64,000 bases of DNA from Ailurus styani (taxonomy: Eukaryota > Chordata > Mammalia > Carnivora > Ailuridae). Each line of letters begins with the position of its first letter. Positions within the stretch are counted from its first letter, which is position 1. The notes below the pieces were generated by a model that did not search any database, was not told where the DNA came from, and was given only the letters and a program-made list of their open reading frames with translations. Both the position numbers and the translations under genes were made by a program. The stretch covers positions 6,219,936 to 6,283,935 of the forward strand of contig LNAC01000018.1 of the NCBI GenBank assembly GCA_002007465.1, in the 5' to 3' direction. Shown piece after piece: positions 30,621-41,369 of this stretch.

Positions 30621-32745
30621 CTTTGCTTTTGGGTGGGGGCAGCTCATCATCAGGTAAACCTTTCTCCAAATCTCCCGCTTCGGTAAAATAACAATTTATA
30701 AAGCCCGTGCTACCAGGAGGTGAGACGAGATGCATTGTTTAGTCTGTGGGTAAGATGAGGATGATGATGACAAGAGCTGTCCCAGGCAACATGGTGAAAC
30801 CTTTTCTGTGATGGGTGGTAGGTTCTTGGGAGACACGAGGACTGGAGCTGGCACCACCTTTCCCAGGAGGTTATATAAAAGACATCCTCTCCAACCCAGG
30901 GAGCTGTGAGCAGGGACAAATTTGCCTCAATTTTAAAATAATGTCTGTAGTTAGTAGAAAATATGGATAATCAGAATTATAGGAATACCAAATCTGAACT
31001 CATTCTTGTAATTCCATTTCCAGAGATAGCATTTCATGGTTCCATTTTGGTGTGTTTCCTAACAGACAATTTTTTCAGATAGTCCTTGGCTCATCTTTGA
31101 TTGGGACTTCCCCCGTTCTAAGTGTATCAAAATGATTTGTTTTGAGTCACTTTGGTCCACTCGATTAAAACTGGTTACTTGTTTATTATCACTGGCTGTA
31201 CTCTGTCATCTCTCTTTCATTGGACTCTCTTCCAAAATGATTGTTAGATAAATGGTTTTAAATATTAAAAGTTAAAAAATTATTATCTGCTTGTATGTAG
31301 TACATAAGTGTTTTTACAGTTTTTCCTGTGGTGGGTGCTGAAAAGGAGCAGTGTTTGTGGAAGGCAAACTATGATTATTCACAGAGGGAAGAAACCTGTT
31401 TACCTCAAGGTTTTATAACATTGATTTCCATTGGTTATTTTTAGACCAAAATCGTTATGTGACCCTGTTTGTTATAGTGCCTTTGTGACTGGGATGGGAT
31501 GGGTACATGCCTTTGATTACGTAGGTTTCTGTGGTGTGAGTTTTTACAAGCAAAATTGAGTGTCCTAGGTGTCTGTCTCTATGTACACAAACATATAATG
31601 CACCTATACTTGGGTTTATCTTGCAAGTGAGTTAAAATGTGTTATTTGAGAAAAGAAAGCATTAGGTAGGGCAAAGAATAGTTTTGTAATATTTCTCCCA
31701 AATTATATGAGAAGATTATATGGCAGAATGAAACATTTAGAGAGGTTAGAGATCTGGCAGCTTTAAAAAATAGGATAGTGTCATTTTTCTCGGGTGATCA
31801 TTGGAATGGATTAAATGGCCTACTAAGGCCTTTTGTAATTCTAAACTTTTATGAATTTTGCTTTTCCTAAGGTTCTCTTATCACTTTGCTTCTTAAATTT
31901 CTAGTTGTGCTGTTTATGTGTGATACTTACCCATTCATTTGCTTGTCATGTATTCTACTCCCAATGCAGGCATCCTGGTGGTGTATGAGGAGAAAGCAAA
32001 TATAAATGGGTCACTTTGTTTATTAATATAAACGTTTTCTGCAAATCCTGTTTGATTAAGGGAATTTCAAAGACTATTCTTGATTGGGCTGGATTGGTTA
32101 GTAGAGGATGTAAATAATAAATAGCAGTTGAATTCTAATGTCTCAAGCATTTTTTCCCAAAAAAGACAAAATTATTCCTTCTTAGTATTAAAAAAAAAGA
32201 GAGAGATTCAATACAATGAACAATCTTTTAAAATTCAGATTTTCAGTAAAATAACAATAGTGAAGACTGTGGTTTGGTGTGTGGTGAGAAGTTTGTGTTA
32301 GGATAAATGCAAATTGACTTGTGAAACAAATTTTGAATTTTATAGTTGGACAACCATGTAATAATAACTAAAAAACTTACTATAACCTGTTAAAGAGAAT
32401 TTTTTAATTGTAAATAAAACTTTGGCTCAACAGACAAATGAAATGTGTTATGGGCACATACTGCAGATTATCATGATGTCGAAAACAATTAAATTGGTCA
32501 CATCACTTAAAAAGAAGTTTGCAAAGCCAGTAAAGTCACAACAGCTAGCAAATTTTTTTGACTAAAGAAAACTATAAGGGAACATAAAGTAGCTAATTTA
32601 CTTTTTAGATACCAGGTATGATTTTTATGATTTTAGTTTTTTCTGCTGTCTCTTTCTGGACCCTCTAAATTAATCAAATATTAAATTACAGGTGAGATCC
32701 CTGAGCAAGGAAATATGACAGTTGGGTAAGATGATCAAGTGATGG
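30621..32745. other. Repeat-free AT-rich stretch, presumed first intron start
   Basis: About 2.1 kb directly downstream of the island with no SINE, LINE, LTR or DNA-transposon piece that I can recognise, which is unusual beside a density of one SINE per 1.3 kb elsewhere. No coding exon is apparent. If the gene reading is right, this is the 5' end of intron 1 and may hold regulatory sequence. Confidence 0.5.
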
Positions 32746-33299
32746 ATTTTATTTATTTTTAACTGTTTATTTTGAAATAATGTTAGACTTACAGAAATGT
32801 TGCAAAGATAGTACAGAGAGTTCCTTTATAATATTTTTCCTACATCATCTGATATTGACAATTTACATAACCATAGTACAGTGATCAAAACCAGGGTGTT
32901 AACTAAACTACAGACTTTATTGCAGTGTCACCAGTTTTACCCCTTATGTTTTTTTCTGTTCCACAACCTCCTTCATTGCAGTTAGTTGTGGTATTTTCCT
33001 CCAGTCTGTGATAGTTCCTCATTTTTTCCTTGTCTTTCATGATTTTGACATTTTTGATGCATACTGTCAATTTGTAGAATTTTTCTCATTTTGGGTTTGT
33101 CTGGTGTTTTTCTCGTGATTAGGTTGAAGTTACGTATGTTTGTAAGGACACCACAAATGATGTGTCCTTCCTCAGTGCATCATTTTAGAGGGTACATGGT
33201 GTCGGTATATCTTATTGCTAGTGATGTTTTAACCTTGATTACTTTGTTAAGGTGGACTCTACTTTGTTTTCCACTGTGAAGTTAACTATTCTTCCTTTT

Positions 33300-33498
33300 T
33301 TTTTTTTTTTTAAAGATTTTATTTATTTATTTCACAGAGGGAGAGAGATCACAAGGAGGCAGAGAAGCAGGCAGAGAGAGAGGGGGAAGCAGGCTCCCCG
33401 CTGAGCAGGGAGCCCGATGCGGGCCTCGATCCCAGGACCCTGAGATCATGACCTGAGCCGAAAGCAGAGGCTTTAACCCACTGAGCCACCCAGGCGCC
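33300..33498 (-). repeat. CAN-SINE, youngest (CACAAGGAGG) subfamily, antisense, in L1M
   Basis: AAAGATTTTATTTATTTATT, TCACAGAGGGAGAGAGATCA, CAAGGAGGCAGAGAAGCAGG and head AACCCACTGAGCCACCCAGG. Perfect 14-base duplication CTATTCTTCCTTTT (33,286-33,299 and 33,499-33,512). Confidence 0.97.
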
Positions 33499-34234
33499 CT
33501 ATTCTTCCTTTTGATACATATCATGGGGGAGATAATTTGACACTATGCAGGTAGACTTTCACCTCATACTTTCTCCTGCTGATTTTAGCATGTGTTGATA
33601 GATCTTGTCTGCAACAGTTACTGTGGTGTTTACCTAATGGTGATTTTATATTTTCCTCTTTTTTTAAAAACATTATTGGAATTTTTCTGTTAGGAAGAGA
33701 TATATTTCTCATTTGTTTATTCAGTTATTTATTTATGTTATTATAATCTAATGGGTATTTGTTTTATTCTACATTTATAACCCAGTAGTATTTTTTTATT
33801 ACTCAAATTGTTCCAGCTTTGGCCATTAAGAACCTTTTCAAGTTGGCCTTCCTCTTTTTTCAAGCACTTCCTTATATTCTGGCATCATAGGCTATTTCTC
33901 GCTCATATTGTATCTTTCCTTGTACCAGTCCTAGAATCAACAGCTTGTCTAAGGAACTCTGATTCTTTTTATTGGAGAACAGAATTTAGATCAAGATCTG
34001 GCTGCTAGGTGTACTCACTGGGGTGTCATTGTTTGTTGGCCCTCAGAGGACAGTGCTAGAAAATACAGGTGTAAATATTACCCCCCCACACATACAAGTG
34101 AGCACACACACATACACACAGACATTTATTTCTATATTTATCTTTCTAAATATATTAAAAATCATGAGTTCATATTGATAGCTTCTAGTCTAGTCCAACA
34201 CCACAAGGTTCATTCTAACCTTTACTAATTTCTT

Positions 34235-34434
34235 TTTTTTTTTTTTAAGATTTTATTTATTTATTTCACAGAGGGAGAGAGATCACAAGGAGGCAGAGAA
34301 GCAGGCAGAGAGAGAGGGGGAAGCAGGCTCCCTGCCGAGCAGAGAGCCCGATGCGGGCCTCAATCCCAGGACCCTGAGATCATGACCTGAGCCAAAAGCA
34401 GAGGCTTTAACCCACTGAGCCACCCAGGCGCCCA
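34235..34434 (-). repeat. CAN-SINE, youngest (CACAAGGAGG) subfamily, antisense, in L1M
   Basis: Almost identical to the copy at 33,300, including TCACAGAGGGAGAGAGATCA. Perfect 18-base duplication AACCTTTACTAATTTCTT (34,217-34,234 and 34,435-34,452). Confidence 0.97.
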
Positions 34435-35034
34435 AACCTTTACTAATTTCTTATTTGTAATTTTTTTTCTGATAGTGAAAACCTGGATCTCATTATCTGT
34501 AGACAGTAGATCATATAGATAATAGATCATATCCCATTTGTTCACTTTTATAATGCACATCAAGTAGTTACTGATTGCTAACCCATTACCCTTATGAGAA
34601 ACATATTTTCTAATTAGAGTACAGTTTTTTGTTTGTTTTTTGTCTTTAACCTCGTGTTGTCTAGTCAAAATATTATTTTCCAAAGTTATTTAGGTTAGTT
34701 CTTTTTTCCCCACTCCCTTTGGTGTTATGTTATTCATCTGTAATGCAGTTATGTTCTTTTCTTACTCTTTGTATTCCACTTTGGGTTACCCTGCAATCCT
34801 GGTTGATTTTGATTATTTATTTATTTAGGTATTTGAAACATTATCATTACTAAACATTACTACGTAAAAAGATACAGTTGAGAAATGCCACTCCTTATTC
34901 CTACTACCTGATTCCCACCTTCATCCCCTTTTCCCACATCCGTTTTTCTTGCTCTTTAGGTAACTAGTCTCTTAGGTTTTTTGGTTAATCCTTCTATTAT
35001 TTTTTTGGCACAAATGAAGAGATTATGTGTGTTT

Positions 35035-35895
35035 TGTTATAGTCCTTTCTTTTTTTCTCATATAATTTTAATTGAGATACAATTCACATACCACAAAATT
35101 TACCCTTTAAAATGTACCAGTTCATTGGTTTTTTGTGTATTCTCAGTTGTGCAGCCATTACCACTAATTCAAGAACATTTTCCTCACTCCAGAAAGAAAC
35201 CCTGTATCCATTAGCAGTCATTTCCCATTCTACCTTCCTTAGCCCCAGTTAACCACTAATCTACTTTATGTTTGTATGAATTTATCTATTCTGAACATTT
35301 CCATAATGGAATTTCCATAAATGAAATCATGTAAAATGTTGACTTTTAGGCCTGGCTTCTTTTTTTTTTTTTTTTTTTTTTTTAAAGATTTTTTATTTAT
35401 TCATTTGACACAGAGAGAGAGATTACAAGTAGGCAGAGAGGCAGGCAGAGAGGAGAGAGGAGGAAGCAGGCTCCCTGCTGAGCAGAGAGCCCGATGTGGG
35501 CCTCGATCCCAGGACGCTGGGATCATGACCTGAGCCGAAGGCAGCGGCTTTAACCCACTGAGCCACCCAGGCGCCCAAGGCCTGGCTTCTTTAACTTAGC
35601 ATAATTTTTCAGTGTTCATCCATGTAACAAATATCTGTACTCCATTCCTTTTTATGGCTGAGCGATACTCCAGTATGTGCATATATCACATTTTATTCAT
35701 GCATGCATCATTTGATGGACATTTGGTTTTCCATTTTTTGGCTATTGTGAATAATACTGCTGTGAACATTCATGTACAAGTTTTTGTGTGGACATATATT
35801 TTCAGTTCCTTGGGTATATACCTAGGCATGGAATTGCTGGGTTGTATGATAACTGTGTTTAACTGTCTGAGGAATTGCCCAACTGTTTGCTTTTT
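35035..35895 (-). repeat. L1M fragment, antisense, split by one SINE
   Basis: TTTTAATTGAGATACAATTC, ACATACCACAAAATTTACCC, CAGTTGTGCAGCCATTACCA, CCAGTTAACCACTAATCTAC, then after the SINE GTTCATCCATGTAACAAATA, TGGCTATTGTGAATAATACT, CTTGGGTATATACCTAGGCA and TGGAATTGCTGGGTTGTATG. The element runs from 3' UTR into ORF2, all antisense. Confidence 0.9.
35363..35577 (-). repeat. CAN-SINE, mustelid-type (ACAAGTAGG) subfamily, antisense, in L1M
   Basis: Twenty-plus T tail, GAGAGATTACAAGTAGGCAG, GAGCAGAGAGCCCGATGTGG and head AACCCACTGAGCCACCCAGG. Duplication AGGCCTGGCTTCTTT at 35,348 and 35,578 is perfect. Confidence 0.97.
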
Positions 35896-36499
35896 CCTTT
35901 CTTTCTTATATGAGGAGTAGCATCTTATAGATACCCTTTTGCATTTTACTTTTTTTACTTACTGGAAATCACAGGATATCCTGGAAATCCCTAAATTAGT
36001 TCATTCTTCTTAATAGATATTCTTCATTCTTTTTTATAGCTGTACAGCACTCCACTCTCTGGATTTATCCAAATTTATTCAACATACATTTAGTGTATAT
36101 ATTTAGGTAATTCCATATATATATATATTCATATATTTTGCAGTTATAAACAGTATTGCAGTAACTGACCTGTGCATATGTATTGTTAGAGGTATATCTT
36201 CAAAGTAAATTTCTATAAGTGGGATTGCTGGGTCAAAAGTTGAGCATGCAGGAGTCCCTCTATGTCTACAGTTTCTCTTTTTATAGTTTCACTTACTGGT
36301 GGTCAACAATGGTCAGAGCAGATGATCCTCCTCCTGATGTATAGCCAGAAAGAAGGTCAGTAGTAGCCTAATGCTACATCACAGTGCCTAAGTCATTCAC
36401 CTCACTTGATCTCATCATGTAGGCATTTTATCATCTCACATCATCATAAGATTGAGTACAGTATAATAAAATATTTTGAGAGACCACATTCAGATAACT

Positions 36500-36588
36500 T
36501 TTTTTTTTTAAAGTAGGCTCCACATCCAAAGTGGGGCTTGAACTTACAACCTTGAGATCAAGAGTTTCATTCCCGAGCCAGGCACCCC
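36500..36588 (-). repeat. CAN-SINE, short old type, antisense, in Tigger-like element
   Basis: TTTTAAAGTAGGCTCCACAT, GTGGGGCTTGAACTTACAAC, GATCAAGAGTTTCATTCCCG and GAGCCAGGCACCCC. Duplication TCAGATAACT and TCAGATAATT (36,490 and 36,589). The head has lost the 'ctctaccgactgagc' part. Confidence 0.92.
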
Positions 36589-36612
36589 TCAGATAATTTT
36601 TATTACAGGACG

Positions 36613-36922
36613 CAGTTGATCTTTGAACAACATGGATTTGAACTGCCTAGATCCACACAGTACGGTAAATGTATTTTCTCTTCCTTCTGATTTTCTTAGT
36701 AACATTTTCTTTTCTCTAGCTTACTTTGTTGTAAGAATACAATATGTAATACGTACCATGTCCAAAATATGTTTTAATTGTCTGTTTATGTTATCAGTAA
36801 GGCTTCTGGTTAACAATAGGCTTTTAGTAGTTAAGTTTTTGGATAGTTAAAAGTTGCATGCAGATTTTCAACTGTATGTGGTATTGGTGCCCCCAACCCC
36901 TGCATTGTTTAAGGGTCAGTTG
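36613..36922 (+). mobile_element. Second short DNA transposon (MITE), inserted in the Tigger-like element
   Basis: Starts CAGTTGATCTTTGAACAACA and ends with the complement of CAACTGACCCTTAAACAATG. The two 20-base ends pair at 13 positions and every mismatch is a transition, as expected for decayed inverted repeats. Inside are TCTTCCTTCTGATTTTCTTA, ACATTTTCTTTTCTCTAGCT and TTATGTTATCAGTAAGGCTT. About 310 bp, no coding capacity. A pogo/Tigger-type MITE using TA targets is the likely class. Confidence 0.8.
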
Positions 36923-37215
36923 TATTGTTATAATTACCCTATTTTATTATTACTGTTGTTAATCTCTTACTCTGCTTAATTTATAAATTAAACCTCATTA
37001 TGAATAGGTATTGTAGGAAAAAACATACTATATATAGGATTTGGTACTGTCAGGCACCCACTGGGGGTCTTGGAACATATCCCCTTTGGATAAGGGGGGA
37101 CTACTGTATGTAGTTGGGTTAGATATTACAGAAGTGTACTCATTTACATTCTCACTGGTAATGTATGAGAACATCTGTTTTCCCCATAACCTCACCAACA
37201 GGGAATGTGTCGTGT

Positions 37216-37924
37216 TATTTATTTTTATTTATTGATTGATTGATTGCAGGAGGTGACTGATTTTTAAAAATGCTCTGTAGTCATTTCAGTGACCTGAACC
37301 TGTTGTGTAGGGGCACTTAATTAATGCCTGTCATTGGTGGGTTCTTAGAGCTTGAAAATGAAATAAATTGTCCATCAATATTACACTGATAGTTGTAGGT
37401 TATTATGTGCAGGTGAAATCAATGGAATGCATTTCTGATCTAGCCAGGATTGCTCATTGAAATCTTTTGCATTTAATAGGAGTTGCTACATTGATTCATA
37501 ATACCCATGCACTGAAATACTTCTGGAGTTTAACAAAGGACAACTGAAATTGTAAGGAGAATATTCTTTTCTCCAGAGTACGTTTGATATAACAGTTTTG
37601 GTTCACATATATGCTAGTTATTTTCAGTAGTACACACAGTACGTATTGAAATCATGGTCTGGTAGTTTTTTGACCAGTAATGGCTGTGCCTGGAACCTTT
37701 CATATTTCCATAAGAAAGAAGGTTAATCTTAAGGAAGATGAAATGAGAGTTTACAGTTCTGGATTGGGGATAATCTTACCAGATTTTAGTGGGACCAAGA
37801 TACTAAGGCAACATGAAAAACATCCCCATCTTACAAGGTAACAAGTTCTGGCCAGCTAGAAATTTAGGTTCTTTCCCAGAAGGAATACTCTTCCAAGGCT
37901 GGGGACACAGCAGTGAAAAACAAA
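37216..37924. other. No gene or repeat recognised
   Basis: About 700 bp of AT-rich intron-like DNA with a short GATT repeat at about 37,230. Nothing to annotate. Confidence 0.4.
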
Positions 37925-38040
37925 GATTCATTTCTTTCTTTCTTTCTTTCTTTTTTTTAAATTTCATTAAGTATAGTTGGTACATGATATTACCATAGTT
38001 TCAAGTGTAGAATGTAGTGATTTGACAGTTCTATACAAAA
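37925..38040 (-). repeat. L1 3' end, antisense, short
   Basis: TTTC repeat and poly-T, then TTAAGTATAGTTGGTACATG, ATATTACCATAGTTTCAAGT and GTAGTGATTTGACAGTTCTA resemble the antisense L1 3' UTR ('aagtatagttgacatacaatattatattagtttcaggtgtac'). Confidence 0.7.
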
Positions 38041-38574
38041 AAACAAAAACAAAAAATCTTGCACCAGAGGAGCTTACATTCTAGTAGTTTTTTGAGGAAC
38101 CTGGTGTTCTTAAGAAAAGATGCTGAGTGCTGATTGTGAATGGAACCAGCAGAGGTCTGTGTAGTTTTAAAATAAAATTACTTTTGTTGCTGTACAAACC
38201 CCAAATGACACTAGATTTTACTGGTTACAAAGAGAAGGCCATGAAAAGTCATAGGATGTTAACTTACACTGTTCACCAATCTCTTTCTCATTTTAAAGGA
38301 TTCCTAGTAATAGTAGAAGTAGAAGAAGAAGAATAGAATAATAGTATAGTAAAGTCTTTTTTCTCAGCTGGGGTTCCATGAAAGAACTAAATGCTGTAGG
38401 ATATTTGGACAATCACTGTATGTAAAGAATTAAGTTCTCTCTAGTGCATCTAGAATGGCACTAGGTATATACCATCCTTGGGAGAATTGAGAAGATATTC
38501 ACTCCAGTATTCACTTCAGGTTCTCTGGTTTAGATGATGAACTTCAGTTGAGAAGGTCATTGTAGTCAGATCTG

Positions 38575-38718
38575 TTTGTTTATTTTTTCCTAATTCTGCC
38601 ACTTGTTAGCAGAGTGATGGTGGACAAGTCTTAGTCTCTTAGCTTCCTGACCTGTAAAAATGAGAATAATAATAGTTGCTACATCATAGGCCTGATGTGA
38701 GGTTTAAACAAATCTTTC
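38575..38718 (+). repeat. MIR element
   Basis: AATTCTGCCACTTGTTAGCA, GTCTCTTAGCTTCCTGACCT, GTAAAAATGAGAATAATAAT, AGTTGCTACATCATAGGCCT and GATGTGAGGTTTAAACAAAT form an orderly MIR copy. Confidence 0.82.
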
Positions 38719-39104
38719 CAATCTTCATTTATTCATTTCTGTGGCTTTAAAAACTCCCTTTGCTGATTGACTTCCACATTTATGCCTTTAGCCCAGACCG
38801 CTTCCCTGAGGTCCAGTATTAGAGTTCATCTGCTTATTTCATATTTCATTGACTAATAGGCAGCTCAGACTAAGTTTGTACAATAAAGAAGGTGTGATTT
38901 TTGTCCTCATTATTTCCTCTGAATCAACTGTTAGTAATGGTTGGACCATTCGACTAGTCACTTGGGCCAAAACCCTCAGTGTCAGTTGTGATTTTTCTCA
39001 TTTCTTTATACCCTATCAGCAAAACCTCTTGACTTTATCTTTTGAATATCTTTCTAATCTGATCATATATTGTGGTTGTTTCTACCTTATAATTTTGGTC
39101 TAAA
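38719..39104. other. No gene recognised
   Basis: Single-copy-looking or too decayed. It may be the distant 5' part of the L2 that follows. Confidence 0.35.
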
Positions 39105-39780
39105 CTACCATTATCTCCTGCTTTTAGATAATTACAATAGTCTCTTTACTGGTTTCCCTGCTTTCTCATTTGATCTCTGACTGTCTGTTCTCCACTTGTA
39201 GCTAGAATGATCTTTTTAACTGTGAATCAGATAGGCCACTCCTCTATTTAATACTTTACAATGACTTCCTTCTACAATTAAAGTAACAACCAAATTCCTG
39301 GCATTGACTCACAAGGCACTACATGATGTAGTTAATCCCTGGCTACCTCTCTCTATTCATTCTGCTTGTGCTATGCTGAACTACACTGAACTATATTCTT
39401 TCATCACAACAGGTACATTCCCAGGGCTTAGGACTTGTTCTTGCTAGGCTCACAGCGCTCTTCCTTCAGATCTTTGCGCTGCTTCCTCCTTCACATCATT
39501 CAAGTTGTTTGCTTAAAAAAGAGTTCTCAGAGTTTACCTCTTTAGAGAAATTGTCAGTCATCACACTATAACAAATGGTGATCATTTTCCCTCCACTCTC
39601 CTTGTCTCTTTTGCTTTATTTTTTTTGCACTTGTGCTTCCTGAAATTTAATAACTTGTCTACTTGTTTATTATTTGTCTTCCTCACTAGAATGTAAACTC
39701 CGTGAGACCATGAACCTATATGTCTTATTCATTCCAGTGCTTCCAAAAGTCCCTGGTACATAGTAAGCTAGGAATGCAGC
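39105..39780 (+). repeat. L2 LINE, long 3' portion
   Basis: TTACAATAGTCTCTTTACTG, GATAGGCCACTCCTCTATTT, TTACAATGACTTCCTTCTAC, AAGGCACTACATGATGTAGT, CTTCAGATCTTTGCGCTGCT, TAGAATGTAAACTCCGTGAG, CATTCCAGTGCTTCCAAAAG and GGTACATAGTAAGCTAGGAA run in full L2 order. Its last 185 bp (39,592-39,776) are the source of a second copy at 40,679. Confidence 0.92.
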
Positions 39781-39870
39781 TCTAGGAACTTGACTGTGGA
39801 GTACAATTGTCTCTAAATTAGATGAAATAATTCTACCTTTTTAATGTTTTGTGCTGACGCAGAACTAATT

Positions 39871-40073
39871 TTTTTTAAGATTAATTAATTTATTTTAGAA
39901 AGAGAGAGTGAACACAAGTAGGAGGGGTAGAAGGAGAGGGGGAGAGGGGATCCCAAGCAGGTTCCATGCCCAGCACAGAACTGGATGTGGGGCTCAATCT
40001 CACGACCCTGAGATCATGACCTGAGATGAAATCAGAGTCCGATGCTTGATCGACTGAGCCACCCAGGTGCCCC
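39871..40073 (-). repeat. CAN-SINE, long older type, antisense
   Basis: TTTAAGATTAATTAATTTAT, GAGTGAACACAAGTAGGAGG, TGGATGTGGGGCTCAATCTC and head GATCGACTGAGCCACCCAGG. Duplication AGAACTAATT versus AGAACAATTA is imperfect, consistent with age. Confidence 0.93.
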
Positions 40074-40369
40074 TGAAGGAGAACAATTAATCAGTTAAAC
40101 AGTGTGAATTTTTTTGCATTGGTTTCTCACATATGAAAGTTAAGATTTAGAATTTATAACATTGTCAAGAGCATATAATTGGGCATAGGCTGTGCTAAGT
40201 AACATACAAAAAAATTAAGTTGGAGTTCAGCTCTCGTGCTTGTTGCAGTGCCGTGTTTAGTTCTCTAATTATAATGGTAGTGATGTTAATAGAATAGCAG
40301 TATTCCCTCTTACTTTGGCAAGCTATTTGTTCTCACTTTAAGCTCTTGATTTAAAGTCTGTAGAGTTTG

Positions 40370-40576
40370 GGCTCCTGGGGGGCTCAGTGGGTTAAAACCT
40401 CTGCCTTCGGCTCAGGTCATGATCTCAGGGTTCTGGGATCGAGGCCCACATCTGGCTCCCTGCTTAGTGGGGAGCCTGCTTCCTCCTCTCTCTCTGCCTG
40501 CCTCTCTGCCTACTTGTGATCTGATCTCTCTCTCTCTGTGTCAAATAAATAAATAAAATCTTAAAAAAAATAAAAA
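40370..40576 (+). repeat. CAN-SINE, mustelid-type (ACTTGTG) subfamily
   Basis: GGCTCCTGGGGGGCTCAGTG, AACCTCTGCCTTCGGCTCAG, CTGCCTACTTGTGATCTGAT and AAATAAATAAATAAAATCTT. Duplication AAAGTCTGTAGAGTTTG and AAGGTCTGTGGAGTTTG (40,353 and 40,577) carries two mismatches. Confidence 0.95.
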
Positions 40577-40678
40577 TAAGGTCTGTGGAGTTTGATTTTG
40601 GGGGGTATACATTGTTATTGTCCAAGTGTCTTGGCTTTTTCTTAAACTGATATTTTAAGAAATATTTTAAGAAATATT

Positions 40679-40867
40679 TCCACTCTCCTTGTCTCTTTTG
40701 CTTTATTTTTTTTGCACTTGTGCTTCCTGAAATTTAATGACTTACTTGTCTACTTGTTTATTATTTGTCTTCCTCACTAGAATGTAAACTCCATGAGACC
40801 ATGAACCTATATGTCTTATTCATTCCAGTGCTTCCAAAAGTCCCTGGTACATAGTAAGCTAGGAATG
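40679..40867 (+). repeat. Duplicated L2 3' end (templated insertion)
   Basis: A second copy of 39,592-39,776. It shares start (TCCACTCTCCTTGTCTC) and end (TAGTAAGCTAGGAATG) and differs only by a 4-base gain near TTTAATGACTTACTTG and a few substitutions. It has no A tail and no target-site duplication of retrotransposition type. It lies between AAGAAATATT repeats. Confidence 0.9.
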
Positions 40868-40883
40868 ATATATTTAAGAAATA

Positions 40884-40967
40884 TTAAGAAATATTAGCAG
40901 CATTTATAGAAGCTCTTTTAAGTTTTTAAGAAATATTAGCAGCATTTATAGAAGCTCTTTTAAGTTT
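40884..40967. repeat. 42-bp tandem duplication
   Basis: TTAAGAAATATTAGCAGCAT...TTTTAAGTTT occurs at 40,884-40,925 and again at 40,926-40,967, essentially perfectly. It abuts the copied L2 segment and belongs to the same rearrangement. Confidence 0.93.
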
Positions 40968-41369
40968 TGCCATGTTTTAAGACCTTTTCTGGTGTTAGTA
41001 ACTATACCGTATAACTGTTGGGTAATGGGCAATGGGCAGTTTTATGTGATACAATTCAAGTAAGCAGCTTTGCTGATAGTATTAGAAATATAGGATAACA
41101 ATCTAGAACTAGAAAGATTATATTGTCTACGTGTTAATATAATTGAAAAGCAAAAGTGTCTTTTATTGGTGATATCGTGTAATTTTCTTATACAACCAAG
41201 TATCCAATCATATATAATGAAATTTTGTCAGTAATATGGTCATGGTTTCTGTTTTCTCAACATTTCATTCTTTTAAAAAGAAGAAATGATGGAGAATGAT
41301 GGCAAGATTTATGTAGTTCAGTGAAGGTGGTGTGGTGGAGTAGACAGATGTACATATAAAGGAATAATA

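Larger units (their letters stand above)
32750..34990 (-). repeat. Long L1M 3' UTR/3' region, antisense, split by two SINEs
   Basis: Begins with the complement of an L1 3' end: TTTATTTTGAAATAATGTTA, TTGCAAAGATAGTACAGAGA, CTCCAGTCTGTGATAGTTCC, TTCATGATTTTGACATTTTT and TTGGGTTTGTCTGGTGTTTT. It continues 5'-ward through TTTTAGCATGTGTTGATAGA, GTGGTGTTTACCTAATGGTG, CAAATTGTTCCAGCTTTGGC, GAATTTAGATCAAGATCTGG and AAAACCTGGATCTCATTATC. Two young SINEs (33,300 and 34,235) interrupt it. One insertion of well over 1.8 kb is the simplest reading. Confidence 0.88.
36249..37106 (+). mobile_element. Tigger/MER2-like (pogo-type) non-autonomous DNA transposon
   Basis: Left terminus CAGGAGTCCCTCTATGTC and right terminus GATAAGGGGGGACTACTG are decayed inverted repeats of the MER2/Tigger type, whose consensus end is CAGTAGTCCCCCCTTATC. 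Between them are ATTTTGAGAGACCACATTCA, TTGTTAATCTCTTACTCTGC, AGGAAAAAACATACTATATA and CACTGGGGGTCTTGGAACAT, all familiar from that family. No transposase frame survives. A SINE and a second DNA transposon lie inside it. The match is from memory and the precise subfamily is tentative. Confidence 0.85.
35935..37215 (-). repeat. Second L1M fragment, antisense, split by a Tigger-like transposon
   Basis: Left part 35,935-36,248: TTTATAGCTGTACAGCACTC, TGCAGTTATAAACAGTATTG, TATAAGTGGGATTGCTGGGT and CAAAAGTTGAGC. Right part 37,125-37,215: TACAGAAGTGTACTCATTTA, CATTCTCACTGGTAATGTAT, CCCCATAACCTCACCAACAG. The two parts are contiguous in L1 once 36,249-37,106 is removed. Confidence 0.78.

Noticed and set aside
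30202..30735. A 177-codon open frame on - through the same island
   Set aside because: Same reasons: it crosses the N gap and the poly-G complement, and has no recognisable domain.
35035..35895. L1-derived open frames as possible functional LINE proteins
   Set aside because: All L1 pieces here are fragments with frameshifts and stops, mostly antisense 3' UTR or the end of ORF2. None is intact.
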